64,000 bases of DNA, from assembly GCA_030533445.1 (NCBI GenBank), contig CM060081.1, positions 31,198,111 to 31,262,110 on the forward strand, given 5' to 3'. Position numbers and translations under genes: made by a program. Shown here piece by piece: positions 34,851 through 48,700 of this stretch; positions within the stretch are counted from its first letter, which is position 1; every line of letters starts with the position of its first letter. The stretch is from Cyprinodon diabolis. Its lineage: Eukaryota > Chordata > Actinopteri > Cyprinodontiformes > Cyprinodontidae. Below the pieces are notes generated by a model. That model searched no databases, was not told where the DNA came from, and was given only the letters and a program-made list of their open reading frames with translations.

Positions 34851-36733
34851 CTAAAAACCGTGTAGGGTGTAAGATCCCTGTAAATCAAAGTCCCGATTCC
34901 CTGGAAATGAAAACATTTAATTTCTTAGTAATCTAGTTTAGAATATGCTGATGAACATGACAGAAAATAGAATTACAGTTCTTACGTCTGTTGGAGAAAT
35001 CAAAGAAATCTTCATTAAAAGGTAGTGATATGTCGATGGACTGTCTTCTTTTCCTGGAAAAGAAGACAAAAATGTTGTTTTCTCTTAATAATCAAATATT
35101 ACAAACAAAGATATTACCAGTTTGTAATATTATGCTAATTAACGATAATAACCCACCAAAATCCTCCATTACACCACCTCACAATGGTGATGATGGTGAT
35201 CAAAAGCAGGAGTGCAATAGCCAGAGATCCAAACAGTGCACCATAGAAACCTGGACCTCTGCGGAAGGACTCACATCTTGTACCATAGTATTGCTCGAAA
35301 TTGTTTTGATAGCACCTGAGGTAAATAGAACATAGAATAACGACTGTGTTATGATAAGGATATCAAGAAGGGGTGTTGCTAGATGGGATGGGCCATACAA
35401 CCCCTACAATGTGATGGTTGTTGTAGACATAATTCAACACCACTGGAACAAGCAGTTCCCCTCTAAGCTAGAGTGTGGCAGCAGTGATACTCTAAAGTGG
35501 AATGTCTCAACTAAATAATATCTTAAATGTTAGTGAATCAAAGGTCCCATATTATGCAGAATTCACATTATAAACATTTTGTAACACTCATATATGTGCT
35601 GAAGCCTGTGTATGAGATTCACAAACTGAAAAAAACCCTTTTACCTCCGTCATTGCCTCTTTCCACCTTTTAGCCAATGTGTGCTCAAACTGATCTGTTT
35701 GAAAAACATTCCCTTTATGATTTGCTGTCCAGAACAATCTGTAGCAGCCCATCAGTCCCTGCCTGGTCACCCCTAGAAAATTGTCTAGCTACACGACTGG
35801 TTTAATCTTAAATAGGTGACAAACATATGTTGTAGTTTACCTGCACACGGGTCCTTTATTGATGTCATTAAAACAATCTCCACGTTGTTGGCAATAATCA
35901 TGATTAGTTTTGCAGGGTCCAACGCACTGCCATACACCTCTAATGATCTCAGCAGTGTAATTTTTAAAATGGGAGCAGTCGACAAAAGGCTCCAGGTGTT
36001 CAATGTCTGGTTCATAGAAAAATTTACATGAATTTCGTTTTAATATGTGAATCAAAAAATAGAATTGACACCATGTTCAGAGAAAACCTACCTGTGATAA
36101 TTGGCGGGTGCAAGCTGAGTCCATTAAATGACACATTGGTACTGAAAACCTGAGAAACATTATCAAGGTTTTTTGTGTCATTGAAGATATCAGTCAGCAC
36201 ATCCTCAAGCCGGGTATTGAGAAACCTTATATGTGTGTCATTGTTTTGATAGCTGTACATCACCACACTCTCTGAGATAACACTTCCATTTCTGTTATAA
36301 AGCAATTATAAAGATGTTATTTGAAGGAGTCACAAACTCTGCATTTAGATTTAATAACAAAATATATATATATTTTAAGCAGGAATCTTTGATGAAACAT
36401 ACCTTAATTTTATAACTTGGACAGCTTCAAAGGATTCGGGGTCCGCTCTTTTGCAAAGTGCTTCCAGCTGAATGACATAAGATACGATTTATCTTTTTAA
36501 ATAATGATTAACAAACCTAAAATTGCCTGCAGTTATTTTGTCAAACTCCAGAAAGTTATTTAACAATGCAATATTTAGCGATAAAAATGGAATAAAATAA
36601 AATAAAATCTCTACCTCTGGTTGTAATTTCTTTATAAACTCTAATGCATCATTTGAATTTATATCCTTATACGCATCCTGATAATCAATGTAAATTTCCA
36701 ACGTAATATTTACATTTCTAGTTGGCAGAGCTC
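34851..36733 (-). other. SEA, EGF2, transmembrane and tail exons of the mucin
   Basis: Seven consecutive exons. Residues read [20 protein letters not shown] at the start of the SEA domain, [12 protein letters not shown] and VQVIKLRNGSVIS through its middle, and [17 protein letters not shown] near its end. The EGF-like part has cysteines in [24 protein letters not shown] and TRCES. The helix is followed by [17 protein letters not shown], a basic stop-transfer stretch. Seven N-linked sequons are visible, including NIT, NGS, NDT, NVS and NYT. The last residues (LHGF) lack the S/T-X-hydrophobic pattern of a class I PDZ ligand. Introns are short (88 to 525 bases). Confidence 0.85.
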
Positions 36734-39700
36734 CTGTAGATTAAAAAGAAAAGAGATTGTTATAAATTTCCTGATACATCACAATAATCAAGGTAAAAAA
36801 AAAAGAAAAGTTTAATAAATCTTTTTTTTTGTGTGTCATCTTTGTAATTTTGGCCCTCCTGCAAGAAACTTCTTCAACTGAACGCGTTGGCATTGCAGAG
36901 TATCCATTCCACGTCCACTCTCCACTGCAGCCACTCTAGTTAATCAGAGCAGTTCCACAAGGTACGCCGTGGAGCTTTCCTGAAGCGTCCCAGAAGCTTT
37001 GGTCACTAGACACATTTCTAAATTCCACAGGTAGTCTATGTTTCATGCTTGAAACCTCAACTTCATGTCAATCGGGAGTAGAGCGGATCATTCAGACAGA
37101 ACATCAGTTTGCTAAAAAACTAAGCGTATTTTAAAGTTAAACTCTGCATTTGCAGACTGTGGATGGCATTTTACTCTGAAACATCAAAACAACATTACCT
37201 GTGACTCCAGAACAGAGCCACCGGATAATCTCACTTTATACGGCACCATAGATAAAATTGTTTATTATGGTGGCAGAAAAGCACTCAATTTTTTATGCAC
37301 AACTCATGTGTTTTATAAAGATAACCCCAAAAAGGAAGAGGCACAGGCTAAAAGGTAAGTTGGCCAGATAAAGAGCAGGCATGCATTACAGGGATTGTAC
37401 TGTCCAAATAACCACTTTATTGTTTTATGTAAAGCGTACATGTATACTACTACTGTGTGATAATGAAATCCTAGCTCTTTGCTCTAAAATGCTCCAGGGG
37501 TGCTTTGGAGATTCCGTGATGCATACTGTCTGCAGAGCTTAGGAATCAGTGGAATACCTGGGGTACGACCTTAGATCTCAGTGCTTCACTTGCCTGTATG
37601 GAGTTCATACAGGCAAGTTAAAGGCCACACATATTACATCTAAGTTGGATTAGCCGGTAGTATTCTTTTCCACATTAATTTTGTGTGTGACTCCAAATCT
37701 AGGCCTCCATTGGTTAATTCCATTGATGATTATTGTGTGATTTTGTTGTCAACACCTTCAACTATACAGAACAAAGTATTGTGTGAGAATATTTGCTTAA
37801 TTCAGATCCAAGATGGTTTATTAGGGGGTTCCCCTTATTTTTTTTCAGCAGTGTAACAACATAATATTGTATATCCACATTACATGTGTGTGAGTATAAA
37901 TCATCTCACCAATGTGAGGAGTAGTTTCATTGGCTCCATGAGAGCAGACATCTCCAAAGACAAAGTCTTGACATATGCACTGGCAATCCCCGATAGTCAT
38001 ATTAAAGAAGCACTCCCCCCCATTGCACTCACAGTCTTTACAATGAGGAGTTGTAGCAACTGTTGAGAAGAGTTTAGAAGGAAAAGATGGCTTATCAACA
38101 ATTGTTGCAGAGTTTAAACTGAGGAAATCTGATGTTACTATATTAACCCCTAGAACCCTACGGACCCACCGGTGGGTCCAGCTGCTACGTGACCTCGTAA
38201 TTTTAACAAACCCCCAGTATTGATGTAAAAAACACATTTGGCACAGTTTGGTGACATTTTTGGATAAATGTGCCAAAATAGCCTCTCCGCCTAAGAAATT
38301 TCTCACTAATACCATTCTAAAATAAATATGATTCATCTGATTGAGTCCAAATTTGGTATATTTTTACACAACATTTAGATTTAAAAGTCTGTACTACTTT
38401 TTTGTGCTATAAATAATATTTTGATAGTGTTTTGCAATGTTTATTTCAAAGAAAATTTTAGCGAGGTTCAAAAAATGCAAAATATTTTGTATTTTGTCCC
38501 TAATATTTCAGGCAGGGTCAAAGCTACAATGGTGCTGACACCAGAAAACCATTCTATGACATCTTACCTTTACAGAGGTACCAAAAGTTTCTTCTTAAAT
38601 CTAATAGCTGTGAGGCTATAAGTGATTTGCTTTTGTGTGTTTTTGTCAGGCAGAAATTTATTTATACCCTCTGTGGGTGTAAGAGGTTAATGGAAAATTA
38701 TTATGTTGGTGAAGATGTTTCAAGACTCAGACTTGATTGTTCTGCTATTTTTACTTAAGCTCTAGAAGAAGGAGCAAATGGGGTCATAGTATTTGTTCTG
38801 GAATATGTAGTAGATTTCACTGTGGTGGTAGTTATAGAATCTGTAAAAAAAAGAGCATTTGTCATTAAAGATATGTTAAGACTATCAAAAATATCAAAAT
38901 TTAAAGGTGTTGATCTGATAAAATTTGTACCAGCTGCATGATTTAGAAATAATAAAATATAAAATCTTAGACACTTCTTCAGAAAACAGTAGTTTGTGCT
39001 CTTAAACTGTTTGTAACTTAATTTGTAGTTGACTCTGTTGATTGTAACGCTTGTGTAGGGGGCAAAGGTGGCTATTGATGTAAAATGCATTTCTGTCAGG
39101 GAGGAGTCATTTGGAAATGTTACTGTACCTCCTGATGACATTGTAGATCTTACAGGTGAGTCTGGTGAAGTTGATGAAGCAATCTGAGTTATTGAAGGTT
39201 GCATTGTTATGGACTGATAACTGATGCTTGTTGGTGTTGGCTTCTCTGTGGTAGGTGGGGCTGATGTTTCGCTAGAAGTCAACGTCTGGAAAACCTCTGT
39301 ATTTGAGAATGAAATTGTTCTTGGTGTGCTTAACCCAGTTGTATCTTTATCTGTAGTTGACTCTGTTGACATTAATGCTCCTGTTTGTGGAAAGGTTGAA
39401 ATAGGTGTAGACAAATCAGTTACAAATGTTGCTTTACTGTCTGATGGGCCTGTACTTGTTACAGTTTTGTCAGCTGTTTCTGCTGCAGTTGGCTCAGTAG
39501 AAGACACTGTTCCAACAGTTTTTTCTGTTATAACAGAGGTAGAGTCTGTGATATAAGCTGTGTTTGTCACCGATGGATCAGGACTGCTCCACATGTCTAA
39601 ATTTGTTGTACTTGTGGTTTTAGTTGTATCTGAGATGTGACTTGAGGTTGATTGAGAATCTTGGGAATCTGTTGGGGATAAATCAGTTGCAAATGTTGCT

Positions 39701-42700
39701 TTACTTTCTGATGGGCCTGTACTTGGTAGAGTTGCGTCAGGTGTTTGTGCTGCAGTTGGCTCAGTAGAAGACAATGTTCCAGCAGTTTTCTCTGTCGTAA
39801 CAGAAGAAGAGTTTGTGATATAGGGTGTGCTTGTCACAGATGGGTTAGGGCTATTCAATGTGTCTAAATTTGTTGTACTTCTGGCCTCAGTTGTATTTGA
39901 GATGTAACTTGAGGTTGATTGAGAATCTTGGGTACTGGCAGGAGAGACAGTTGGATCTGAAGTCTGAAAATGCACTGTACTGGAAGAGGAATTTGTTGTT
40001 GCTGTACTTAACGCATTTGTGACATTGTTTGTTGTTGACTCTGTTGACAATATTGTTTCTGTGTGTGGAAAGGTTGAAGTAGATGTAGATGGGATCTCTG
40101 TTAGGGATGAATCAGTTGCAAATGTTGCTTTACTTTCTGATGGGCCTGTACTTGTTACAGTTGTGTCAGCTGTTTTTGCTTCAGTTGGCTCAGTAGAAGA
40201 CAATGTTCGAGCAGTTTTCTCTGTCGTAACCGAAGAAGAGTTTGTGATATAGGGTGTGCTTGTCACAGATGGGTTAGGGCTATTCAACATGTCTAAATTT
40301 GTTGTACTTCTGGCCTCAGTTGTATTTGAGATGTAACTTGAGGTTGATTGAGAATCTTGGGTATTGGCAGAAGAAACAGTTGTATATGAAGTCTGGAAAT
40401 CCACTGTATTTGAAGAGGAATCTGTTGTTGGTGTACTGAACACATTTGTGACATTGTTTGTTGTTGACTCTGTTGACGATATTGTTTCTGTGTGTGGAAA
40501 GATTGAAGTAGATGTAGATGCTTTCTCTGTTAGGGATGAATCAGTTGCAAATGTTGCTTTACTTTCTGATGGGTCTGTACTTGGTACAGTTGCGTCAGCT
40601 GTTTGTGCTGCAGTTGGCTCAGTAGAAGACAATGTTCCAGCAGTATTCTCTGTCGTAACCAAAGAAGAGTTTGTGATATAGGGTGTGTTTGTCACAGATG
40701 GGTTAGGGCTACTCAACATGTCTAAATTTGTTGTACTTCTGGTCTCTGTTGTATTTGAGATGTTACTTGAGGTTGATTGAGAATCTTGGGTATTGGCAGG
40801 AGAGACAGTTGGATTTGAAGTCTGGAAATCCACTGTATTTGAAGAGGAAACTGTTGTTGCTGTACTTAACCAATATGTGACATTGTTTTTTGTTGAATCT
40901 GTTGACAATATTGTTTCTGTCTTCTGAAAGGTTGAAGTAGATGTAGATTGCATCTCTGTCAGGGATGAATCAGTTGCAAATGTTGCTTTACTGTCTGATG
41001 GGCCTGTACTTGTTACAGTTGTTTCAGCTGTTTTTGTTGCAGTTGGCTCAGTAGAAGACAATGTCCCAGCAGTTTTCTCTGTCGTAACCGAAGAAGAGTT
41101 TGTGATATAGGGTGTGTTTGTCACAGATGGGTTAGGGCTACTCAACATGTCTAAATTTGTTGTACTTCTGGTCTCAGTTGTATTTGAGATGGGACTTGTG
41201 GTTGATTGGGAATCTTGGGTACTAGCAGGAGAGACAGTTGGATCTGAAGACTGGAAATGCACTGTACTGGAAGAGGAATTTGTTGTTGCTGTACTTAACG
41301 CATTTGTGACATTGTTTGTTGTTGACTCTGTTGACAATATTGTTTCTGTGTGTGGAAAGGTTGAAGTAGATGTAGATGGGATCTCTGTTAGGGATGAATC
41401 AGTTGCAAATGTTGCTTTACTTTCTGATGGGCCTGTACTTGTTACAGTTGTGTCAGCTGTTTTTGCTGCAGTTGGCTCAGTAGAAGACAATGTTCGAGCA
41501 GTTTTCTCTGTCGTAACCGAAGAAGAGTTTGTGATATAGGGTGTGCTTGTCACAGATGGGTTAGGGCTATTCAACATGTCTAAATTTGTTGTACTTCTGG
41601 CCTCAGTTGTATTTGAGATGTAACTTGAGGTTGATTGAGAATCTTGGGTATTGGCAGAAGAAACAGTTGTATATGAAGTCTGGAAATCCACTGTATTTGA
41701 AGAGGAATCTGTTGTTGGTGTACTGAACACATTTGTGACATTGTTTGTTGTTGACTCTGTTGACGATATTGTTTCTGTGTGTGGAAAGATTGAAGTAGAT
41801 GTAGATGCTTTCTCTGTTAGGGATGAATCAGTTGCAAATGTTGCTTTACTTTCTGATGGGTCTGTACTTGGTACAGTTGCGTCAGCTGTTTGTGCTGCAG
41901 TTGGCTCAGTAGAAGACAATGTTCCAGCAGTTTTCTCAGTCGTAACGGAAGAAGAGTTTGTGATATAGGGTGTGCTTGTCACAGATGGGTTAGGGCTATT
42001 CAATGTGTCTAAATTTGTTGTACTTCTGGCCTCAGTTGTATTTGAGATGTAACTTGAGGTTGATTGAGAATCTTGGGTACTGGCAGGAGAGACAGTTGGA
42101 TCTGAAGTCTGGAAATGCACCGTACTGGAAGAGGAATTTGTTGTTGCTGTACTTAACGCATTTGTGAAATTGTTTGTTGTTGACTCTGTTGACAATATTG
42201 TTTCTGTGTGTGGAAAGGTTGAAGTAGATGTAGATGGCATCTCTGTTAGGGATGAATCAGTTGCAAATGTTGCTTTACTATATGATGGACCTGTACTTGG
42301 TACAGTTGGGTCAGCTGTTTGTGCTGCAGTTGGCTCAGTAGAAGACAATGTTCCAGCAGTATTCTCTGTCGTAACCAAAGAAGAGTTTGTGATATAGGGT
42401 GTGTTTGTCACAGATGGGTTAGGGCTACTCAACATGTCTAAATTTGTTGTACTTCTGGTCTCAGTTGTATTTGAGATGTTACTTGAGCTAGATTGAGAAT
42501 CTTGGGTACTGGCAGGAGAGAAAGTTGGTTTTGAAGTCTGGAAATCCACTGTACTTGAAGAGGAATCTGTTTTTGGTGTACTTAACACATTTGTGACATT
42601 GTCAGTTGTTGACTCTGTTGACAATATTGTTTCTGTGTGTGGAGACATTGAAGTAGATGTAGATTGCATCTCTGTTAGGGATGAATCAGTTGCAAATGTT

Positions 42701-45700
42701 GCTTTACTTTCTGATGGACCTGTACTTGGTACAGTTGGGTCAGCTGTTTGTGCTGCAGTTGGCTCAGTAGAAGACAATGTTCCAGCAGTTTTCTCTGTCG
42801 TAACCGAAGAACAGTTTGTGATATAGGGTGTGTTTGTCACAGATGGGTTAGGGCTACTCAACATGTCTAAATTTGTTGTACTTCTGGTCTCAGTTGTATT
42901 TGAGATGGGACTTGCGGTTGATTGGGAATCTTGGGTACTAGCAGGAGAGACAGTTGGATCTGAAGACTGGAAATGCACTGTACTGGAAGAGGAATTTGTT
43001 GTTGCTGTACTTAACGCATTTGTGACATTGTTTTTTGTTGACTCTGTTGACAATATTGTTTCTGTGTGTGGAAAGATTGAAGTAGATGTATATTGCATCT
43101 CTGTTGGGGATAAATCAGTTGCAAATGTTGCTTTACTTTCTGATGGGCCTGTACTTGGTACAGTTGCGTCAGCTGTTTGTGCTGCAGTTGGCTCAGTAGA
43201 AGACAATGTTTCAGCAGTTTTCTCTGTCGTAACCAAAGAAGAGTTTGTGATATAGGGTGTGCTTGTCACAGATGGGTTAGGGCTATTCAATGTGTCTAAA
43301 TTTGTTGTACTTCTGGCCTCAGTTGTATTTGAGATGTAACTTGAGGTTGATTGAGAATCTTGGGTAGTGGCAGGAGAGACAGTTGGATCTGAAGTCTGGA
43401 AATGCACTGTACTGGAAGAGGAATTTGTTGTTGCTGTACTTAACGCATTTGTGAAATTGTTTGTTGTTGACTCTGTTGACAATATTTTTTCTGTGTGTGG
43501 AAAGGTTGAAGTAGATGTAGATGGCATCTCTGTTAGGGATGAATCAGTTGCAAATGTTGCTTTACTATATGATGGGCCTGTACTTGGTACAGTTGGGTCA
43601 GCTGTTTGTGCTGCAGTTGGCTCAGTAGAAGACAATGTTCCAGCAGTTTTCTCTGTCGTAACCAAAGAAGAGTTTGTGATATAGGGTGTGTTTGTCACAG
43701 ATGGGTTAGGGCTACTCAACATGTCTAAATTTGTTGTACTTCTGGTCTCAGTTGTATTTGAGATGTTACTTGAGCTTGATTGAGAATCTTGGGTACTGGC
43801 AGGAGAGAAAGTTGGATTTGAAGTCTGGAAATCCACTGTCCTTGAAGAGGAATCTGTTTTTGGTGTACTTAACACATTTGTGACATTGTCAGTTGTTGAC
43901 TCTGTTGACAATATTGTTTCTGTGTGTGGAGACATTGAAGTAGATGTAGATTGCATCTCTGTTAGGGATGAATCAGTTGCAAATGTTGCTTTACTTTCTG
44001 ATGGACCTGTACTTGCTACAGTTGCGTCAGGAGTTTGTGCTGCAGTTGGCTCAGTAGAAGACAATGTTCCAGCAGTTTTCTCTGTCGTAACCGAAGAACA
44101 GTTTGTGATGTAGGGTGTGTTTGTCACAGATGGGTTAGGGCTACTCAACATGTCTAAATTTGTTGTACTTCTGGTCTCAGCTGTATTTAAGATGTGACTT
44201 GAGCTTGATTGAGAATCTTGGGTAGTGGCAGGAGAGAAAGTTGGATTTGAAGTCTGGAAATCCACTGTACTTGAAGAGGAATCTGTTGTTGGTGTACTTA
44301 ACACATTTGTGACATTGTTGGTGGTTGACTCTGTTGATAATACTGTTTCTGTGTGTGGAAACATTGAAGTAGATGTAGATGCTTTCTCTGTTAGGGATGA
44401 ATCAGTTGCAAATGTTGCTTTACTTTCTGATGGGCCTGTGCTTGGTACAATTGTGTCAGCTGTTTCTGCTGCAGTTGGCTCAATAGAAGACAATGTTCCA
44501 GCAGTTTGCTCTGTCGTAAGCGAAGAAGAGTTTGTGATATAGGGTGTGTTTGTCACAGATGGGTTAGGGCTACTCAACATGTCTAAATTTGTTGTACTTC
44601 TGGTCTCAGTTGTATTTGAGATGTGACTTGTGGTTGATTGAGGATCTTGGGTATTGGCAGGAGAGACAGTTGCATCTGAAGTCTGGAAATGAACTGTACT
44701 GGAAGAGGAATTTGTTGTTGCTGTACTTAACCCAATTGTGAAATTGTTTGTTGTTGACTCTGTTGACAATATTGTTTCTGTGTGTGGAAAGGTTGAAGAA
44801 GGTGTAGATTGCATCTCTGTTAGGGATGAATCAGTTGCAAATGTTGCTTTACTTTCTGATGGGCCTGTACTTGTTACAGTTGTTTCAGCTGTTTTTGTTG
44901 CAGTTGGCTCAGTAGAAGACAATGTTCCAGCAGTTTTCTCTGTCGTAACCGAAGAAGAGTTTGTGATATAGGGTGTGCTTGTCACAGATGGGTTAGGGCT
45001 ACTCAACATGTCTAAATTTGTTGTACTTCTGGTCTCAGCTGTATTTAAGATGTGACTTGAGCTTGATTGAGAATCTTGGGTAGTGGCAGGAGAGAAAGTT
45101 GGATTTGAAGTCTGGAAATGCACTGTACTTGAAGATGAATCTGGTGTTGGTGTACTGAACACATTTGTGACATCGTTGGTGGTTGACTCTGTTGACAATA
45201 CTGTTTCTGTGTGTGGAAACATTGAAGTAGATGTAGATGCTTTCTCTGTTAGGGATGAATCAGTTGCAAATGTTGCTTTACTTTCTGATGGGCCTGTGCT
45301 TGGTACAATTGTGTCAGCTGTTTCTGCTGCAGTTGGCTCAATAGAAGACAATGTTCCAGCAGTTTTCTCTGTCGTAAGCGAAGAAGAGTTTGTGATATAG
45401 GGTGTGTTTGTCACAGATGGGTTAGGGCTACTCAACATGTCTAAATTTGTTGTACTTCTGGTCTCAGTTGTATTTGAGATGTGACTTGTGGTTGATTGAG
45501 GATCTTGGGTATTGGCAGGAGAGACAGTTGCATCTGAAGTCTGGAAATGAACTGTACTGGAAGAGGAATTTGTTGTTTCTGTACTTAACCCATTTGTGAC
45601 ATTGTTTGTTGTTGACTCTGTTGACAATATTGTTTCTGTGTGTGGAAAGGTTGAAGAAGGTGTAGATTGCATCTCTGCTAGGGATGAATCAGTTGCAAAT

Positions 45701-48700
45701 GTTGCTTTACTTTCTGATGGGCCTGTACTTGTTACAGTTGTTTCAGCTGTTTTTGTTGCAGTTGGCTCAGTAGAAGACAATGTTCCAGCAGTTTTCTCTG
45801 TCGTAACCAAAGAAGAGTTTGTGATATAGGGTGTGCTTGTCACAGATGGGTTAGGGCTACTCAACATGTCTAAATTTGTTGTACTTCTGGTCTCTGTTGT
45901 ATTTGAGATGTTACTTGAGGTTGATTGAGAATCTTGGGTATTGGCAGGAGAGACAGTTGGATTTGAAGTCTGGAAATCCACTGTATTTGAAGAGGAAACT
46001 GTTGTTGCTGTACTTAACCAATATGTGACATTGTTTTTTGTTGAATCTGTTGACAATATTGTTTCTGTCTTCTGAAAGGTTGAAGTAGATGTAGATTGCA
46101 TCTCTGTCAGGGATGAATCAGTTGCAAATGTTGCTTTACTGTCTGATGGGCCTGTACTTGTTACAGTTGTTTCAGCTGTTTTTGTTGCAGTTGGCTCAGT
46201 AGAAGACAATGTCCCAGCAGTTTTCTCTGTCGTAACCGAAGAAGAGTTTGTGATATAGGGTGTGTTTGTCACAGATGGGTTAGGGCTACTCAACATGTCT
46301 AAATTTGTTGTACTTCTGGTCTCAGTTGTATTTGAGATGGGACTTGTGGTTGATTGGGAATCTTGGGTACTAGCAGGAGAGACAGTTGGATCTGAAGACT
46401 GGAAATGCACTGTACTGGAAGAGGAATTTGTTGTTGCTGTACTTAACGCATTTGTGACATTGTTTTTTGTTGACTCTGTTGACAATATTGTTTCTGTGTG
46501 TGGAAAGATTGAAGTAGATGTAGATGCTTTCTCTGTTAGGGATGAATCAGTTGCAAATGTTGCTTTACTTTCTGATGTGCCTGTACTTGTTACAGTTGTG
46601 TCAGCTGTTTGTGCTGCAGTTGGCTCAGTAGAAGACAATATTCCAGCAGTTTTCTCTGTCGTAACCGAAGAAGAGTTTGTGATATAGGGTGTGTTTGTCA
46701 CAAAAGGGTTAGGGCTACTTGACATGTCTAAATTTGTTGTACTTCTGGTCACAGTTGTATTTGAGATGTGACTTGTGGTTGATTGAGAATCTTGGGTAGT
46801 GGCAGGAGAGACAGTTGGATTTGAAGTCTGGAAATCATCTGTATGGGAAGAGGAAATTGTTGTTGTTGTGCTCAACCCAGTTAAAACTTCATTTGGGGTT
46901 GACTCTGACATTAATGCTCCTGTATGTGGAAAGGTTGACGTAGATGTAGAGCTCATCTCTGTTCTGAGGGATGACATTTTTGTTCCAGTGCTGAAGTTTT
47001 TCATGACTTTTTTTCCTTCTTTGTCCAGTGACAAGGCATTCCTGTTATTTATATGAATCGTATTAATTTTCTGCTGTCTAATTTGCAAAACGTCCTTAAT
47101 CCCTTCATCCGTGTCAGTGAAATGTGGCGTCGGCATTACTTCTTCAGAAGGATTTTTCCTTCCATTTTTTAGTTCTGGTAAATCAACAAGAAAACAGAAA
47201 ATTAGGTTGAATGTAAGATTCATGTTAGATTAAATATTTTCCAAAATTTACAACAAAAGCCATTGTTTGATTGGAAAAATCTAATGCCGGTCTCAAGGCT
47301 ACCACAGAGAACTATGAGGTCATGTCATCTGTATTTTTTTATTTATATTTTGCTTAAAATGTGATATTAATTCAAAATAAATTACACTTAAAATGAATGT
47401 AGGGCGATGATCAAGGTCTCCCATGAAACTGCAAGGTTTTTTTTATATTTGAGGAGCCACGATTAACGTGAATACATGCACTATCGCCTTATATTTTGTC
47501 TAAAACACCTTCCCTCAAATATGCAACACCACAAATCAATGCGGAATTGTGCAAATGCTTTTGTCATACCTCGCCTCATCCTACACCTCAACTTTGCAAA
47601 CACTAGAGACACTTAGGACTTTGTGGTTGGGAAAGACTTTGCTGTCACACTCGTACATTGAAGACACAAAACGAAATTCAGTCCACTTTAGACAAAAACA
47701 GCTGCAAAAATTACTGCACTTTACATTATACCCACTGACTGTGGGGAGAGCCAGGTCAGTTGTCCGGGGCCCAGATTTCATTAATCACTGTCCAGTTACT
47801 GTGAAGCTGCAGTCTGGGCATCAAAGTAAGGTCAGAACATTCAAATAAGGCAGTCTCCTGGTAAAGCTCCTGACTTTCACATGCCGACTGGTCCTTAGTC
47901 CTGCTTCCTGTCTCCATGCTTTTCTCCTTGTTCATCTGGCTCAGTTAATTCACTTAGTTTTTAAAACTTACCATGCTGCTATCAAGTGTAATCTGTATTT
48001 TGGCCAAGAACAACAGATCATGACACCTCCACAGCGCTATTATGCAAAAGCATAATTCAGTAATCCAGGATAAGAGATAAAGCAATGTTTACCTAGGACA
48101 ATAACTGTATCCTGGCTTTTTCCATTTCACAAACGTCAAAACAGGCTCAGTTGGCTAAGATGGCTATGTCAAGCCAGGTGTAAGTAATCCAGCTAAGTGT
48201 TAGTCAGTTGTGAGTTTGGTAGATAGCAACAAACATCCTTTGTGGAAACAAATTAATTCAACCCTAAACAATACAGTTTGAGTAATGCATTTGCTTTATG
48301 TATTCTTATATGATAACAAAAATCATCTTATATTCGTCTATTAATCAAATGAAATAAATACCACAAAAATTTATTTTTTATTTTTATTGAGAGCCGTTTA
48401 ATTCAAAATTAAATAAATAAATATTGCTGTTGATAAATGGTCAATACATATTCGATTAAATAAAATGATGTATGTTAAAATAATATTATGTTATTTATTT
48501 TATTATATTTCAAGTTTTTGTATTTATTCAGAGATTGATTATGTACTTTATTTTTTTAGAAGTACTACTTTGTGACACTTTTATTTTGTATAGCTACTTT
48601 AAGTTTTCAGAGTCTTTTATTTTTTAACTCCTTTTTTATTGTAAGCTCCTTTTATTTCATGTATTTATATTTATATTGGGGCAAAGTTTTATCTGGCTAG

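Noticed and set aside
39224..47056. Series of plus-strand frames (77 to 141 residues, Val-rich) opposite the mucin
   Set aside because: They recur every 429 bases and arise because the repeat unit is a multiple of three; the Val-rich composition is simply the complement of the Thr/Ser/Asn-rich sense strand.
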